From an uncultured Bacteroidales bacterium (lineage in GTDB: Bacteria > Bacteroidota > Bacteroidia > Bacteroidales > F082), in assembly GCA_905234275.1 (NCBI GenBank), contig CAJOHD010000001.1, positions 516,524 to 580,523 on the forward strand: a DNA stretch of 64,000 nucleotides, in the 5' to 3' direction. The stretch's first letter is position 1. Every line of letters begins with the position of its first letter. Positions 38,181 through 47,437 of this stretch are shown here, piece by piece. The position numbers and the translations under genes are program-made. The notes beneath the pieces were generated by a model. It did no database searches and had not been told where the DNA came from. It saw only the letters and a program-made list of their open reading frames with translations.

Positions 38181-41100
38181 ATGAAAAAGAGTTTTTCTAT
38201 ATTATTGACAATCATATTGTTATCGCTTTTCGCAAATGCTCAGAATGTTGAAATCCGTGACTGGTGGAACGACTTGTCGGTTTTCCAGGTCAACAAAATG
38301 CCTCCCCGCACCAACGTCATCCCGACTCCGGTCGATGATTATTCGCGCTGCTTGAACAGCGACTGGCGTTTCAATTACGTAAAAACTCCCGAAGAAAAAG
38401 TTGAAGGCTTTTATAACCCTGGTTACGACTGGCAAAACTGGGATCTGATACCTGTACCGGGCAACTGGGAGCTGAACGGCTACGGCGAACCTGTATATGT
38501 CAATGTCGCCAACGAATTCAAGTCAAATCCGCCTTATGCCCCTACCGAATATAACCCTGTGGGCCGTTATATCACTGAGTTTAAAGTGCCGGGCAACTGG
38601 GAAGGTCGTAACATCTATCTCAACTTCGGCGCTGTCAAATCGGCAATGTATCTATGGGTTAACGGCAATTTCGTAGGCTATTCCGAAGACTCCAAAACGC
38701 CGGCCGAGTTCGACGTAACACCTTATATTATTTGCGGACAGCCTAACATATTGGCTCTTGAAGTTTACCGTTTCAGCGACGGCTCGTACCTCGAGGCACA
38801 GGATTTCTGGCGCATGAGCGGCATAACCCGCGACGTGGTAATATACTCAAAACCTAAACTCAACATCTTCGACTTCTACGTAAAAGCCGGACTCGACAGC
38901 CGCTATCAAAACGGCACCTTCGCAATGTCGGTCGATATCAACTTCGACCCGAAAAAAATCCCAAGCAAGTTCGACGTTGAAGTGGAGATTGCCGGACTGA
39001 AAACCTTCGTTAAAAACGTTCGTAAAAAAGACCTTAAGAAGTTTAAAAACGAGAGGATTTACACCCTCAACTTCGAGAAAACCATCATCCCTAACGTAAA
39101 ACCTTGGTCGGCGGAGAGTCCTAATCTCTACACCATGACAATCCGACTGAAAGACAGTAAAGGCAACGTCATCGAAAGCGTCAGCTCGAACATCGGCTTC
39201 CGTACGGTCGAGATTAAAGACGGATTGCTGCAGGTCAACGGAAAACCTATCATGGTGAAAGGTGTCAACCGTCACGAACATAGCGGCACTACCGGACAAT
39301 ATGTTGACCGCAAGACCATGGAGGAAGACATCCGCATAATGCTCGAAAACAACATCAACACTGTGCGCACCTGCCACTATCCCGACGATATCTACTGGTA
39401 TGAACTGTGCGACAAATATGGCATCTACGTCATCGACGAGGCCAACAACGAGTCGCATCCGCAGGGCTATGAAGAACACAGCCTCGCTAAGAAAGACGAG
39501 TGGAAAGAGGTGTTTTTATACCGATGCAAAAACATGGTCGAACGCGACAAAAACCATCCTTCCATCATAGTGTGGTCGGTGGGCAACGAATGCGGTAACG
39601 GCGTCTGCACCAAGTATTGCTACGACTGGATGAAAAAACGCGACACCCGTCCCGTGATCTGCGAACGAGCCATCTATGACGACAACACCGACTATATCGG
39701 ACTGATGTATGCCAGCGTCGATTATCTCACCAAGTTCGCCGAAGAACATCTCGACAAGAAAAACCGTCCGTTTATCATGGTTGAGTATTGTCACGCTATG
39801 GGTAACAGCTGCGGTGGTTTGCAGGATTACATGGACGTGTTCGAGAAATATCCTCAGCTGCAAGGCGGCTGCATCTGGGACTTCGTCGATCAGACTATCA
39901 TCAAATACGACGAGAAGATGAAGACCCAATGGTATGCTGCAGGTGGCGATCTTGGCCGCATTGCCGACTGCGGCGACGACGACAGCTTCTGCGTCAACGG
40001 CTTGATTACCAGCGACCGAAAACCTCACCATCACATGGACGAGGTTAAGAAATGCTATCAGAACATCGCCGTATCAGCCCTCGATGTCGACAACGGAGTG
40101 TTCCAGATTGACAACAAATACATCTTCACCGACTTAAGCAATTTTGAATGCGACTATGTGATATTCTCAAACGACAGAACTTACTCAAAAGGCAAGGTTG
40201 AACTGAGCTGCCTGCCAGGCGAGTCGCAAACCGTCAACATCAACATTCCTGATCCTTACAAGGCCGAAGAGCTTATCGGAGTGAACCCCAACCAGGAGTT
40301 CTTCATCAACTTCTCGTTTAAGACCAAGACTGGAAACGATCTTGTATCTGCCGGCTATGAGGTGGCATACGAACAGATTCCGCTTAACGTCCGTAAGAAA
40401 GATCCGGTAAAGGTTACCAACATTCCTAAGCTTGAAGTGAAAAACGGCAATGACGCCGTAGTGCTGAGCAACAAGAACTTTAAATTCACCATCGATAAGA
40501 AACAAGGTGTCCCGACCTCGTTTGTCTATCAGGGGATGGAGATTCTCGAAGGTCCAATGCATCCTAACTTCTGGCGCGCACCGACGCTTAACGATGATGT
40601 CGACTGGAACGCCAAACGTCTCTGGAAAGCAGCGGGATTAGATAGCTTGACCATCAGCAAAAAATCGTTCGACGTGAAACGTGTCGACGCTGGCAGGGTG
40701 GTGGTTACCGTCAACCTCGAGTTCAATAACAACAAAGGCGAGCTGGTGCTGAAAACCAACCAAAAATATGAGGTTTACGGCACAGCCGACGTGCTGGTCA
40801 CAATGAAAGTGAGGCCTACCGACAAGGTCGTCACCTTCCCAAAGATAGGCACTCAGTTGGTTATGCCGTTTGAGTTTAGCAAAGTGAGATATTTCGGTAA
40901 GGACACCGAAAACTATCCTGATAGAGACGCATCGGGAAGGGTAGGGGTTTACGACCGCAACGCCGAGTTCCTCTTCGAGATGCACGAGGAGCCACAGGAA
41001 AGCGGCAACCGCGACGAGGTGAGATGGTTTGCTGTCACCAACAAGGCTGGCGACGGTCTCTTTGTGAGCGGCAAGGAACATCTCAACTTCAGCATCTACC

Positions 41101-41333
41101 GCTATTCCGATGCAGAACTCACCAAAGCTGAGCGTATCAACCAGATAGTGCCCGCAACCTATTGGACGGTGAACATCGACCTCAAGCAGGCTCCTTTGGG
41201 AACAGCAACCTGCGGTCCAGGCGCACTCGATAAGTACCTTATTAAAAACGACGTTTACGAATACACGTTCCGATTAAGACCGTTCAAAAAGGGCGAGACG
41301 ACGGCTGAGAAGCTATACCAGCAGAAGTTTTAA
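38181..41333 (+). CDS. Glycoside hydrolase family 2 beta-galactosidase
   Basis: A 1050-residue secreted or periplasmic enzyme with a signal peptide ending near SLFANAQ, then the LacZ-type domain series. The jelly-roll sugar-binding domain (VPGNWELNGYGEPVYVN) comes first, followed by two immunoglobulin-like domains. The TIM barrel carries the acid/base Glu470 in VGNECGNG and the nucleophile Glu535 in MVEYCHAMGNS. A C-terminal beta-galactosidase small-chain domain (FWRAPTLNDDV) completes the set. It would release terminal beta-galactose from host or plant glycans. No SusC/SusD pair or regulator is adjacent, so it is not part of a recognisable polysaccharide utilisation locus here. A weak -7-like TAATTTCGC lies at 38136-38144. 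Confidence 0.95.
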   Translation: MKKSFSILLTIILLSLFANAQNVEIRDWWNDLSVFQVNKMPPRTNVIPTPVDDYSRCLNSDWRFNYVKTPEEKVEGFYNPGYDWQNWDLIPVPGNWELNGYGEPVYVNVANEFKSNPPYAPTEYNPVGRYITEFKVPGNWEGRNIYLNFGAVKSAMYLWVNGNFVGYSEDSKTPAEFDVTPYIICGQPNILALEVYRFSDGSYLEAQDFWRMSGITRDVVIYSKPKLNIFDFYVKAGLDSRYQNGTFAMSVDINFDPKKIPSKFDVEVEIAGLKTFVKNVRKKDLKKFKNERIYTLNFEKTIIPNVKPWSAESPNLYTMTIRLKDSKGNVIESVSSNIGFRTVEIKDGLLQVNGKPIMVKGVNRHEHSGTTGQYVDRKTMEEDIRIMLENNINTVRTCHYPDDIYWYELCDKYGIYVIDEANNESHPQGYEEHSLAKKDEWKEVFLYRCKNMVERDKNHPSIIVWSVGNECGNGVCTKYCYDWMKKRDTRPVICERAIYDDNTDYIGLMYASVDYLTKFAEEHLDKKNRPFIMVEYCHAMGNSCGGLQDYMDVFEKYPQLQGGCIWDFVDQTIIKYDEKMKTQWYAAGGDLGRIADCGDDDSFCVNGLITSDRKPHHHMDEVKKCYQNIAVSALDVDNGVFQIDNKYIFTDLSNFECDYVIFSNDRTYSKGKVELSCLPGESQTVNINIPDPYKAEELIGVNPNQEFFINFSFKTKTGNDLVSAGYEVAYEQIPLNVRKKDPVKVTNIPKLEVKNGNDAVVLSNKNFKFTIDKKQGVPTSFVYQGMEILEGPMHPNFWRAPTLNDDVDWNAKRLWKAAGLDSLTISKKSFDVKRVDAGRVVVTVNLEFNNNKGELVLKTNQKYEVYGTADVLVTMKVRPTDKVVTFPKIGTQLVMPFEFSKVRYFGKDTENYPDRDASGRVGVYDRNAEFLFEMHEEPQESGNRDEVRWFAVTNKAGDGLFVSGKEHLNFSIYRYSDAELTKAERINQIVPATYWTVNIDLKQAPLGTATCGPGALDKYLIKNDVYEYTFRLRPFKKGETTAEKLYQQKF

Positions 41334-41374
41334 CTTTTCCCATCATCAGATAACAGATAAGAGATATTAGAGAA

Positions 41375-42589
41375 ATGATAAGTGAAGAATCCAGAAAAGA
41401 ACGCAGATCATGGTGGATGCAGTTCCTGATCAGCGTTATCGGAACGGCAATAGGCGTGGGCCTGACGTTTGCCGTGAGCAACAGAATCGAAAACAATAAA
41501 AAAGAACAGGCTCAGCGTCTGACTGCCATGATGGTGATTCACGACATCGACGAGACGGTCGAAAGGGTGAAGTCGCTTAAAGATGAGATGGAGGAGCAGT
41601 TCAATGCGACACTTTATACAATCAGCCATCTCAACCAGATTGATGATCTTCCGCAAGATACGCTGGTTTTGGCTCTCAGTTATATTGTTCAGGATGAGAA
41701 TGAGTATAGTTTCGACATGTCGAAAGAAAAGATTTTCCATAGCAGTCCCGATACCTGGCAGAATCTGGGTAGCATGAAGTTTATCGACAATGTGCAGTCG
41801 TTTTATTTTAGTCGCCAAAAGTTTCTTGACATGTACAACAAGTCAATTTATTGGCAGCGTCCCGTACAGGCAGGCGAATTGCAACAGATAAACTCCATGG
41901 ATGAATCGATGAGTGTTGAACAATATCTTGAATCATACAATACGAATCTGCGTAAGTTCCTGAAAGATAAACTGACTGATAGTAATACTCAAAATTACAT
42001 TAATTATACAGCTTGGCGAATAGGCATTATTACCAATATGATTGAAGATTGTATAAAGCTTAATAACGAGAACAAATTTCTTATGAGCATCACCGACGAG
42101 GAAATGGAAGCCTATGTCAACAGCATCAGTAAGACCGGCGTTGCGTTAAAGGAAGAGAATCTGATAGGTACATGGAAAGTGTCGTCGTCCGATGATCATG
42201 AAGAGGAATGGGAGTACAGAAAAGACCACACCTGTACGGTTGTAGGTGTTCAATCGGGGATTGCTAACATGCCTTACGCCAAAGGAAAGTTAAAGGCGAC
42301 TTATACATGTGAAGGAGAATGGAATATTGAAGGAGATTCGTTGATACAAACTCTTGATTGGGATAAATATAATATGAAATTTGACAACAGCGAAATAATA
42401 GCTTTGCCTGGACGACAGGATATGCTCGATAATTGGCTGAAGGAATATATGGAATCATATGAAAAGTATGTTAATGAAAAACGTGGTAGTAAAGAGCGTA
42501 GAGCATGTGGAGCCTGTATGGATGCATCGGGCGACAAGATTGAGCTGAAACAGACTGATGAAGTCCAATATATGAAACGAAAGAAATGA
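41375..42589 (+). CDS. Membrane-anchored protein of unknown function
   Basis: A 404-residue protein I do not recognise. A basic N-terminus (SRKERRSWW) leads into one transmembrane helix (about residues 15-34), followed by a long mainly helical region that is probably a coiled coil (about 40-270). The C-terminal part from about 285 (LIGTWKVSSSDDHEEEWEYR, then GEWNIEGDSLIQTLDW) looks like a small lipocalin-like beta domain of the kind used in Bacteroidetes for lipid or stress-related proteins. After that come a basic tail and two cysteines (ACGACMDASG). It has no clear operon partner upstream. The stop overlaps a possible small ORF in an ATGA. Confidence 0.7.
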   Translation: MISEESRKERRSWWMQFLISVIGTAIGVGLTFAVSNRIENNKKEQAQRLTAMMVIHDIDETVERVKSLKDEMEEQFNATLYTISHLNQIDDLPQDTLVLALSYIVQDENEYSFDMSKEKIFHSSPDTWQNLGSMKFIDNVQSFYFSRQKFLDMYNKSIYWQRPVQAGELQQINSMDESMSVEQYLESYNTNLRKFLKDKLTDSNTQNYINYTAWRIGIITNMIEDCIKLNNENKFLMSITDEEMEAYVNSISKTGVALKEENLIGTWKVSSSDDHEEEWEYRKDHTCTVVGVQSGIANMPYAKGKLKATYTCEGEWNIEGDSLIQTLDWDKYNMKFDNSEIIALPGRQDMLDNWLKEYMESYEKYVNEKRGSKERRACGACMDASGDKIELKQTDEVQYMKRKK

Positions 42590-42743
42590 CAATTAACAAC
42601 TATGAATTGGCAAAGAAATCAAATCTTCTTCAGCTATATCCGCAGCATAAAGAATTGATAGAGAGGTTAACAAAAGAATAATAGAATTAATCCAGAACTC
42701 ATACGAAATAGTTAAAGCGAAATACAATAAAAAAAGGAAATGA
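42586..42743 (+). pseudogene. Small ORF broken by a frameshift
   Basis: ATG at 42586 overlaps the preceding stop (ATGA) and opens a 31-codon frame that ends at 42681 (MTINNYELAKKSNLLQLYPQ, continuing HKELIERLTKE). In the next frame the sequence continues plausibly as IIELIQNSYEIVKAKYNKKR K and stops at 42741-42743, again overlapping the next start codon in ATGA. Joined by a single frame change this would be a helical, basic protein of about 52 residues. It could be a decayed gene, a programmed frameshift or a sequencing error. I cannot assign a function. Confidence 0.4.
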
Positions 42744-43018
42744 ACTGGATAATCTTAATTATTGCCGGCCTCTGTGAAACAGGCTTCGCTTTTTGCCTCG
42801 GCAAGACCAAACTCGCAGTTGGTACGGAGTATTGGTTCTGGATTTCTGGTTTTGCCGTGCTTTATGTGTTAAGTGCCGTGCTTTTGGCAAAAGCCACACA
42901 GACTATCCCAATCGGCATCGGGCTTGATGTCATGCACCAGCCTCATCAGGCGGTCGGCGTTATTTTGTTCGTCTTCTATAATCAGTATTCTCATTTTTTA
43001 AAAGTTTTTGAGAAATAA
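42740..43018 (+). pseudogene. SMR-family multidrug transporter, truncated and joined to antisense response-regulator sequence
   Basis: Residues 1-59 match the first two and a half helices of a small multidrug resistance (EmrE/SugE-like) transporter, a family of about 105 residues: NWIILIIAGLCETGFAFCLG, then AKATQTIPIG. In the family TIPIG is followed by TAYAVWTGIGAVG; here the match stops abruptly at about 42914-42922. The remaining codons are the antisense strand of a response-regulator gene start. The functional third and fourth helices are missing, so this cannot be a working transporter. The start overlaps the preceding small ORF. Confidence 0.8.
42869..42994 (-). pseudogene. N-terminal fragment of a LytTR-type response regulator
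   Basis: On the minus strand, ATG at 42994 opens MRILIIEDEQNNADRLMRLV, then HDIKPDA. This is the typical start of a receiver domain of the LytR/AlgR class, with the acidic pair ED at residues 8-9. The match ends about 27 residues in, at the same point where the transporter on the other strand ends, and the frame then stops at 42869. The start overlaps the 3' end of the adjacent LytS-type kinase gene by 35 bases, the usual arrangement for such two-component pairs. The phosphoacceptor aspartate and the LytTR DNA-binding domain are lost. Confidence 0.8.
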
Positions 43019-43796
43019 TCGGAATCGTAATTGAATAATAATCGTCAGTATAATCAATGAGCACCTTTTTGTTTGTTAGCAAACGGTAGCGCTCCTCAAT
43101 GTTGTGGTTTCCCACATGTGCCGAGTCGGTTGCCGACACCATGCGCTTGTTGTTGCACACCGTAATCTGCTCGTTGTTGCCGCTTATCTCAATTGTGAGA
43201 GGGTGGGTGTTGGTGTGTTCGTTGTGCTTTATGGCGTTTTCCACAATCATCTGAAGCACCGCAGGCGGCAGGAATCCGTTGCTATTGCTTATTTCAGGTG
43301 CGATTTTCACTGTTATCGTTTCTCCGAAACGCTCGTTGAGAAGCATCAGATAGCGTTGCAGATAGGCAAGTTCGTCTTGCACAGTCACAGTGTCGGACTC
43401 GAGATGCGTCAGCGTGTAACGATAGACTTTTGAGAGGTTCATCAGATATTCCGAGGCTTTTTTCGGGTTCACCTCAATCAAATCGGCCAAAGTGCTGAAG
43501 TTGTTGAACACAAAATGCGGGTTTATCTGGTTTTCCAACGCCATCAGCTTGTAATGGTCACGCTCGCGCTCGGCTTTGTCGTAAGAGCGAAGATAGTAAA
43601 ACGTCGCCATGAACGAAAAAAGGCAGAACGTGGCGTAGTCGATAAGCAGCTCTATCGGTCGGAACGGCCAGCCTTTGCTGAAGTCAGCCCTTATCTCCTC
43701 GTCAAGAAGAAACCAGACAACATAATAAAGCACCCAGCTTATCAGCGAGATGACAATCACCATCAATACCCTGTGCAAAATACGGTTTTTCATCAT
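42960..43796 (-). CDS. LytS/YehU-type sensor histidine kinase
   Basis: A 278-residue membrane kinase of the His_kinase (PF06580-like) class. Two transmembrane helices lie at about residues 8-30 and 48-68, with only a short loop between them, so there is no obvious extracellular sensor domain. The phosphoacceptor region is ALENQINPHFVFNNFSTLAD with the histidine after NP. The ATP-binding domain has MIVENAIKHNEH as N box, and the C-terminal GNHNIEERYRLL. Its normal partner is a LytTR response regulator starting just inside the 3' end of the gene, but that regulator is cut to a 27-residue fragment here, leaving the kinase orphaned in this sequence. It has a good promoter at 43812-43844. Confidence 0.9.
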   Translation of the reverse strand: MMKNRILHRVLMVIVISLISWVLYYVVWFLLDEEIRADFSKGWPFRPIELLIDYATFCLFSFMATFYYLRSYDKAERERDHYKLMALENQINPHFVFNNFSTLADLIEVNPKKASEYLMNLSKVYRYTLTHLESDTVTVQDELAYLQRYLMLLNERFGETITVKIAPEISNSNGFLPPAVLQMIVENAIKHNEHTNTHPLTIEISGNNEQITVCNNKRMVSATDSAHVGNHNIEERYRLLTNKKVLIDYTDDYYSITIPIISQKLLKNENTDYRRRTK

Positions 43797-43811
43797 TTTT
43801 TAATTTTTGAC

Positions 43812-43844
43812 GCAAAAATAACGATTTCTCCGTGAAATGTCAAA
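43812..43844 (-). promoter_or_regulatory. Predicted promoter of the histidine kinase gene
   Basis: On the minus strand TTTG (43841-43844), a 20-base spacer and TATTTTTGC (43812-43820) fit the Bacteroidetes consensus, 16 bases before the ATG at 43796. Confidence 0.65.
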
Positions 43845-43905
43845 ACAATCACAGTGAACAAGGGAAAAAAGCAGGTGAAACGTAATGGTTTTGTGATTTT
43901 TTTTG

Positions 43906-43914
43906 TATTTTTGC
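43906..43914 (+). promoter_or_regulatory. Predicted -7 box of the T9SS adhesin gene
   Basis: TATTTTTGC lies 43 bases before the start codon at 43957, in the gap opposite the kinase promoter. No -33 element at the usual distance. Confidence 0.5.
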
Positions 43915-43956
43915 AGTCTGATTTAACACATTACTATTTAACTAAACTCATTTCTA

Positions 43957-46623
43957 ATGAAAAGAATGATTCTGCCGTTTCTCGCAATGGCACTTTTAAT
44001 GACTCCTTTTGGAGCAAAAGCCCAACAGGGCGTGCAAAACTACGTCTCCGCTTCAGGTTACTTAATCTTTAATGCTCCATTTTATAATACCGGCAATGAC
44101 GGCTACGCTTTTGATTTCGAGCAAGATTATATTGAAGGCCGACTTGTCAATTGGACTACCATAGATGCTGACGGCGACACCTACAACTGGACACTTTCGC
44201 CTATTGGCGAGGGCTATGGCCACAATGGCTCCGATGGCGTGGTGATGTCATATTCCTACAGCAACTACTCCGGTGCGCTCAACCCTAACAATTACTTGGT
44301 GTCACCAAAACTGGCGATTACGGCCAATAATCATTACGTGACGTTTTATGCCGCTGCTTTGGACGAGGCTTATCCTGCCGACCACTTCGGATTGGCGGTA
44401 TCGACCACAGGAACCAATGTGACGGATTTCACCATGCTCCAGGAATGGACTATGACAGCGAAGCAAGGCGGCTGGCATGAATATACCGTTGATTTGAACA
44501 GCTATGTTGGCCAGGAGATTTACATCGCCATACGTCATTTCAACAGCCAGAACAACTTCTGCCTTTGCGTGGATGATATCTTTGTCGGATCTCAGGCTCA
44601 CGACCCGTTGGTAAACTGCAGCATTTCACTTGATGGTGCTACGGTAGCGAATAATGTCACTGGAACCCAGTATCTGCTTGATACCAACGGCTTCGCAAAC
44701 AACTCTTCGCATAACACAACCATTATAGCCACGTATCAGTCGGGTGCCACTTTGACCAAGTCAACGGATTGGACTTTCCGCTCAGCCGACAACTTCCAAG
44801 GCTCGCCAACAGGTCTCCACACCAACAGTGACGGCGATGTTGTCAAACTCAGCTGGACGCTCCCGATGATGAACTCATCGTTCACGGTGGATGAGTTGCT
44901 CTACGACTTTGCCGACAGCACCATGTCGGACCTCACTCTGATTGATGCTAACCACGACGGCTACAACTTCAGAGTTTATCCTTTCGGCGGCTACGGCAGT
45001 GGCAAATGTCTGAAGTCAGAGTCATGGGTGACTGGCAATGTGGGATCCTTGAATCCTGACAACTTTGTGGTTTTGCCTCGCCTGACCCCTCATGAAGGCG
45101 CCACATTCTCATTTATGGCTGTCGATGCTAACATGCCTGGCATTGCTCCCGACCCGGAGCATTTCGGCGTGGCCGTTTCAACATCAGGAAACACGAATCC
45201 TTCTGATTTCACTATGATTCAGGAATGGAACAGCACAGGAACATACACTGAATATTCCGTCAATCTTTCGGCATACATTGGACAGCAGATTTATGTTGCC
45301 ATCCGTCACTTCAACACAACTGGAGAGACCTATTATCTTTATGTAGATGACATCCGTGTCACTAATGTTGAAGCAGAAATCACTCGTCCTGCAAAAGGCG
45401 CTTTGGTATATGCGAACGACGAGCTTATCGCGATGCTGAATCTCGGTGAGACGAGTTTTACACACAATGTGAACCGATCTAATATTGATTATTGCATCCG
45501 TGTTATCCAAGAGGGAAGCAAGGATGACGGCACCTATTATGCACTAGCAGCTCCACAATGTGCCAATGCCGATGTGGAATGTGTAGCGGCTAAGAATCTG
45601 TCGGGCGAATGGGATGGTCATAGAGTTATCCTCTCATGGAAGCGTGACTTCTTCATCGATTTTGAGAACGATCCGCAAGGCTGGTCGATGCTTGATGCCA
45701 ACGGCGACGGCTATAATTTTGGCATCTACATGGGAGGCGGCATGAACCCTGACGGCAGTGTCAACACCACCAACACCAACGCCTGCCTGAGTTCGTTCTC
45801 ATACATCAACGGTGTTGGCGACCTCAATCCGAACAATTATGCATTTATGCCGAAAGTTAAGGTTCTTCCGAATGCAAGCATCGAGTTCTATGCATCGGGT
45901 TACGACCCGAGTTATCCGAACGAGCCTATCGCTGTTTCAGTAGCCTCTGCCGATGGCATGACAATCGCCGATGTGCAATCGTTTGTGACATCATATCCAT
46001 ATAACAAATACACGGTCGATCTTTCGGCTTACGCCGGACAAGAGGTTTTCCTTGGTTTCCATCATCAATCCAATGTCGGACAATACGCGGTTGTTATCGA
46101 CAACATCACTGTTACTAACGCCGTATGGGCAGGTACAGCCAGCGAAACTGCCCGTTACCAAATCTATCGTTCGTTTGACGGCTCAAACTACAATATGATC
46201 GGCTGGGCTGATGGCGATGCCGTAAGCTACAACGACAACGATATCCAAGCCATCAACTGCTACTACAAAGTGACAGCTGTCAACACCATGCCTGGCAACG
46301 AAACTTGCGAGTCGGCTCCCGCAATGGCCGCTGACGGCATTCACGACTATGTTACAGTGATTACCGACGGCGTAAATGAACTGAACGCTGACACTAAAGT
46401 CTATCCTAACCCAACCAACGGTCAAGTCAACATTGAGGTTGAAGGCATGAACCGTGTGACTGTGACAAACGCTTTAGGACAAACCGTTTTCGATGCTCCG
46501 ACCGATGGCAGTCAGATGGTTCTTGACCTGTCGCAATACGGTACCGGCATCTATCTGCTTCGCATCGGCTGTGAAAACGGAGTCTGTGTGAAACGGGTAT
46601 TGGTAGAATCAACACGACAATAA
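43957..46623 (+). CDS. Secreted adhesin with cleaved-adhesin (choice-of-anchor J) repeats and T9SS sorting domain
   Basis: An 888-residue presumed surface protein. A signal peptide ends near FGAKAQ. Three copies of the gingipain-type cleaved adhesin / choice-of-anchor J domain follow, at about residues 50-210, 310-475 and 560-730. Each has an FDFE-type opening, IDADGDTYNW or LDANGDGYNF, an LNPNNYLVSPKL-type strand, and an end around GQEIYIAIRHFNS. A fibronectin-like segment (ETARYQIYRSFDGSNYNMIG) precedes the C-terminal sorting domain (KVYPNPTNGQVNIEVEG to GIYLLRIGCENG), which directs export by the type IX system. No protease domain is present, so this is a non-enzymatic adhesin or binding protein. 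The ligand is unknown. Confidence 0.88.
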   Translation: MKRMILPFLAMALLMTPFGAKAQQGVQNYVSASGYLIFNAPFYNTGNDGYAFDFEQDYIEGRLVNWTTIDADGDTYNWTLSPIGEGYGHNGSDGVVMSYSYSNYSGALNPNNYLVSPKLAITANNHYVTFYAAALDEAYPADHFGLAVSTTGTNVTDFTMLQEWTMTAKQGGWHEYTVDLNSYVGQEIYIAIRHFNSQNNFCLCVDDIFVGSQAHDPLVNCSISLDGATVANNVTGTQYLLDTNGFANNSSHNTTIIATYQSGATLTKSTDWTFRSADNFQGSPTGLHTNSDGDVVKLSWTLPMMNSSFTVDELLYDFADSTMSDLTLIDANHDGYNFRVYPFGGYGSGKCLKSESWVTGNVGSLNPDNFVVLPRLTPHEGATFSFMAVDANMPGIAPDPEHFGVAVSTSGNTNPSDFTMIQEWNSTGTYTEYSVNLSAYIGQQIYVAIRHFNTTGETYYLYVDDIRVTNVEAEITRPAKGALVYANDELIAMLNLGETSFTHNVNRSNIDYCIRVIQEGSKDDGTYYALAAPQCANADVECVAAKNLSGEWDGHRVILSWKRDFFIDFENDPQGWSMLDANGDGYNFGIYMGGGMNPDGSVNTTNTNACLSSFSYINGVGDLNPNNYAFMPKVKVLPNASIEFYASGYDPSYPNEPIAVSVASADGMTIADVQSFVTSYPYNKYTVDLSAYAGQEVFLGFHHQSNVGQYAVVIDNITVTNAVWAGTASETARYQIYRSFDGSNYNMIGWADGDAVSYNDNDIQAINCYYKVTAVNTMPGNETCESAPAMAADGIHDYVTVITDGVNELNADTKVYPNPTNGQVNIEVEGMNRVTVTNALGQTVFDAPTDGSQMVLDLSQYGTGIYLLRIGCENGVCVKRVLVESTRQ

Positions 46624-46801
46624 GTATCAGAACGTTGTCGATGACAGGCTTCATCATTTCGTCATAGCCTGCAGGCATCTACTCGACGGCAGCTGCAAGA
46701 GAGCCAGCGGTGTCGGTCCAAGATGGGCAATCCCCATCAACAAAAGTTTTAGTTTTTTGCAATCATAAATTATAATGAAATAGCTTATATTAGTTTTTTA
46801 T

Positions 46802-46810
46802 TATCTTTGC
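46802..46810 (+). promoter_or_regulatory. Predicted -7 box of the glutathione peroxidase gene
   Basis: TATCTTTGC, 16 bases before the start codon. The rest of the 46624-46825 gap shows no gene; its left half is GC-richer than a usual spacer and could be decayed coding sequence, but I recognise nothing. Confidence 0.5.
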
Positions 46811-46825
46811 AAAAAATACTAAACA

Positions 46826-47437
46826 ATGAAAAAACTATTACTTTTCGCAGCCATTGCAATGCTGATTTTTGCAGGATGTAGTAAAAAACAAAGTATCTAT
46901 GACTTCTCCGTTAAGGATATCGATGGGAAAGAAGTGTCAATGAGCCAATATAAAGGCAAAGTGCTGCTGATTGTCAATGTGGCAAGCAAATGCGGTCTCA
47001 CTCCGCAATACGAAGGCCTCGAAGCGCTTTACCAGAAATACAATGACCAAGGACTGGAAATATTAGCGTTCCCTTGCAATCAGTTTCTTGGACAAGAACC
47101 TGGCACAAACGACGAGATTCAGAGCTTCTGCTCGCTGAATTACAATGTGACTTTCCCTATTTTTGACAAAATCGACGTCAACGGCGAGAACGAGAGCCCG
47201 CTCTACACTTACCTGAAGGCGCAGGCTCCGTTTGCTGGCTATCCTGAAGGTGGTGAGGAGTTCGGCGACATGCTCACACAGATTCATCAGAAGACTGGCA
47301 CCGGATTCGAACAAGGCGACGCGATCAAATGGAATTTCGGGAAGTTTTTAGTTTCACGCGACGGCAAGACCATCATCCGCTTCGAGCCGATGGTTTCACC
47401 AGACATGATTGAAGAAGCAATCGTGGAAATGATATGA
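46826..47437 (+). CDS. Glutathione peroxidase family lipoprotein
   Basis: A 203-residue thioredoxin-fold peroxidase with a lipoprotein signal (lipobox IFAGC, Cys18). The active-site cysteine is Cys56 in NVASKCGLTPQY, the glutamine of the catalytic tetrad is in LAFPCNQFLGQEPG, and the tryptophan region is KWNFGKFLVSRDG. The cysteine form usually reduces hydroperoxides with thioredoxin rather than glutathione. Export to the periplasm or outer membrane is notable because the reductant must be delivered there. The stop overlaps the start of the next frame (ATGA), so the two are translationally coupled. Confidence 0.93.
   Translation: MKKLLLFAAIAMLIFAGCSKKQSIYDFSVKDIDGKEVSMSQYKGKVLLIVNVASKCGLTPQYEGLEALYQKYNDQGLEILAFPCNQFLGQEPGTNDEIQSFCSLNYNVTFPIFDKIDVNGENESPLYTYLKAQAPFAGYPEGGEEFGDMLTQIHQKTGTGFEQGDAIKWNFGKFLVSRDGKTIIRFEPMVSPDMIEEAIVEMI

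Noticed and set aside
38847..40034. Long minus-strand frames of 210 and 172 residues opposite the beta-galactosidase gene
   Set aside because: They lie fully inside a well-supported GH2 gene and have compositions typical of antisense translation.
46624..46800. A decayed gene between the adhesin and gpx genes
   Set aside because: The left half is richer in G+C and gives short open frames on both strands (for example a minus-strand frame with MPAGYDEMMKPVIDNV), but none is recognisable and they overlap the adhesin gene antisense.
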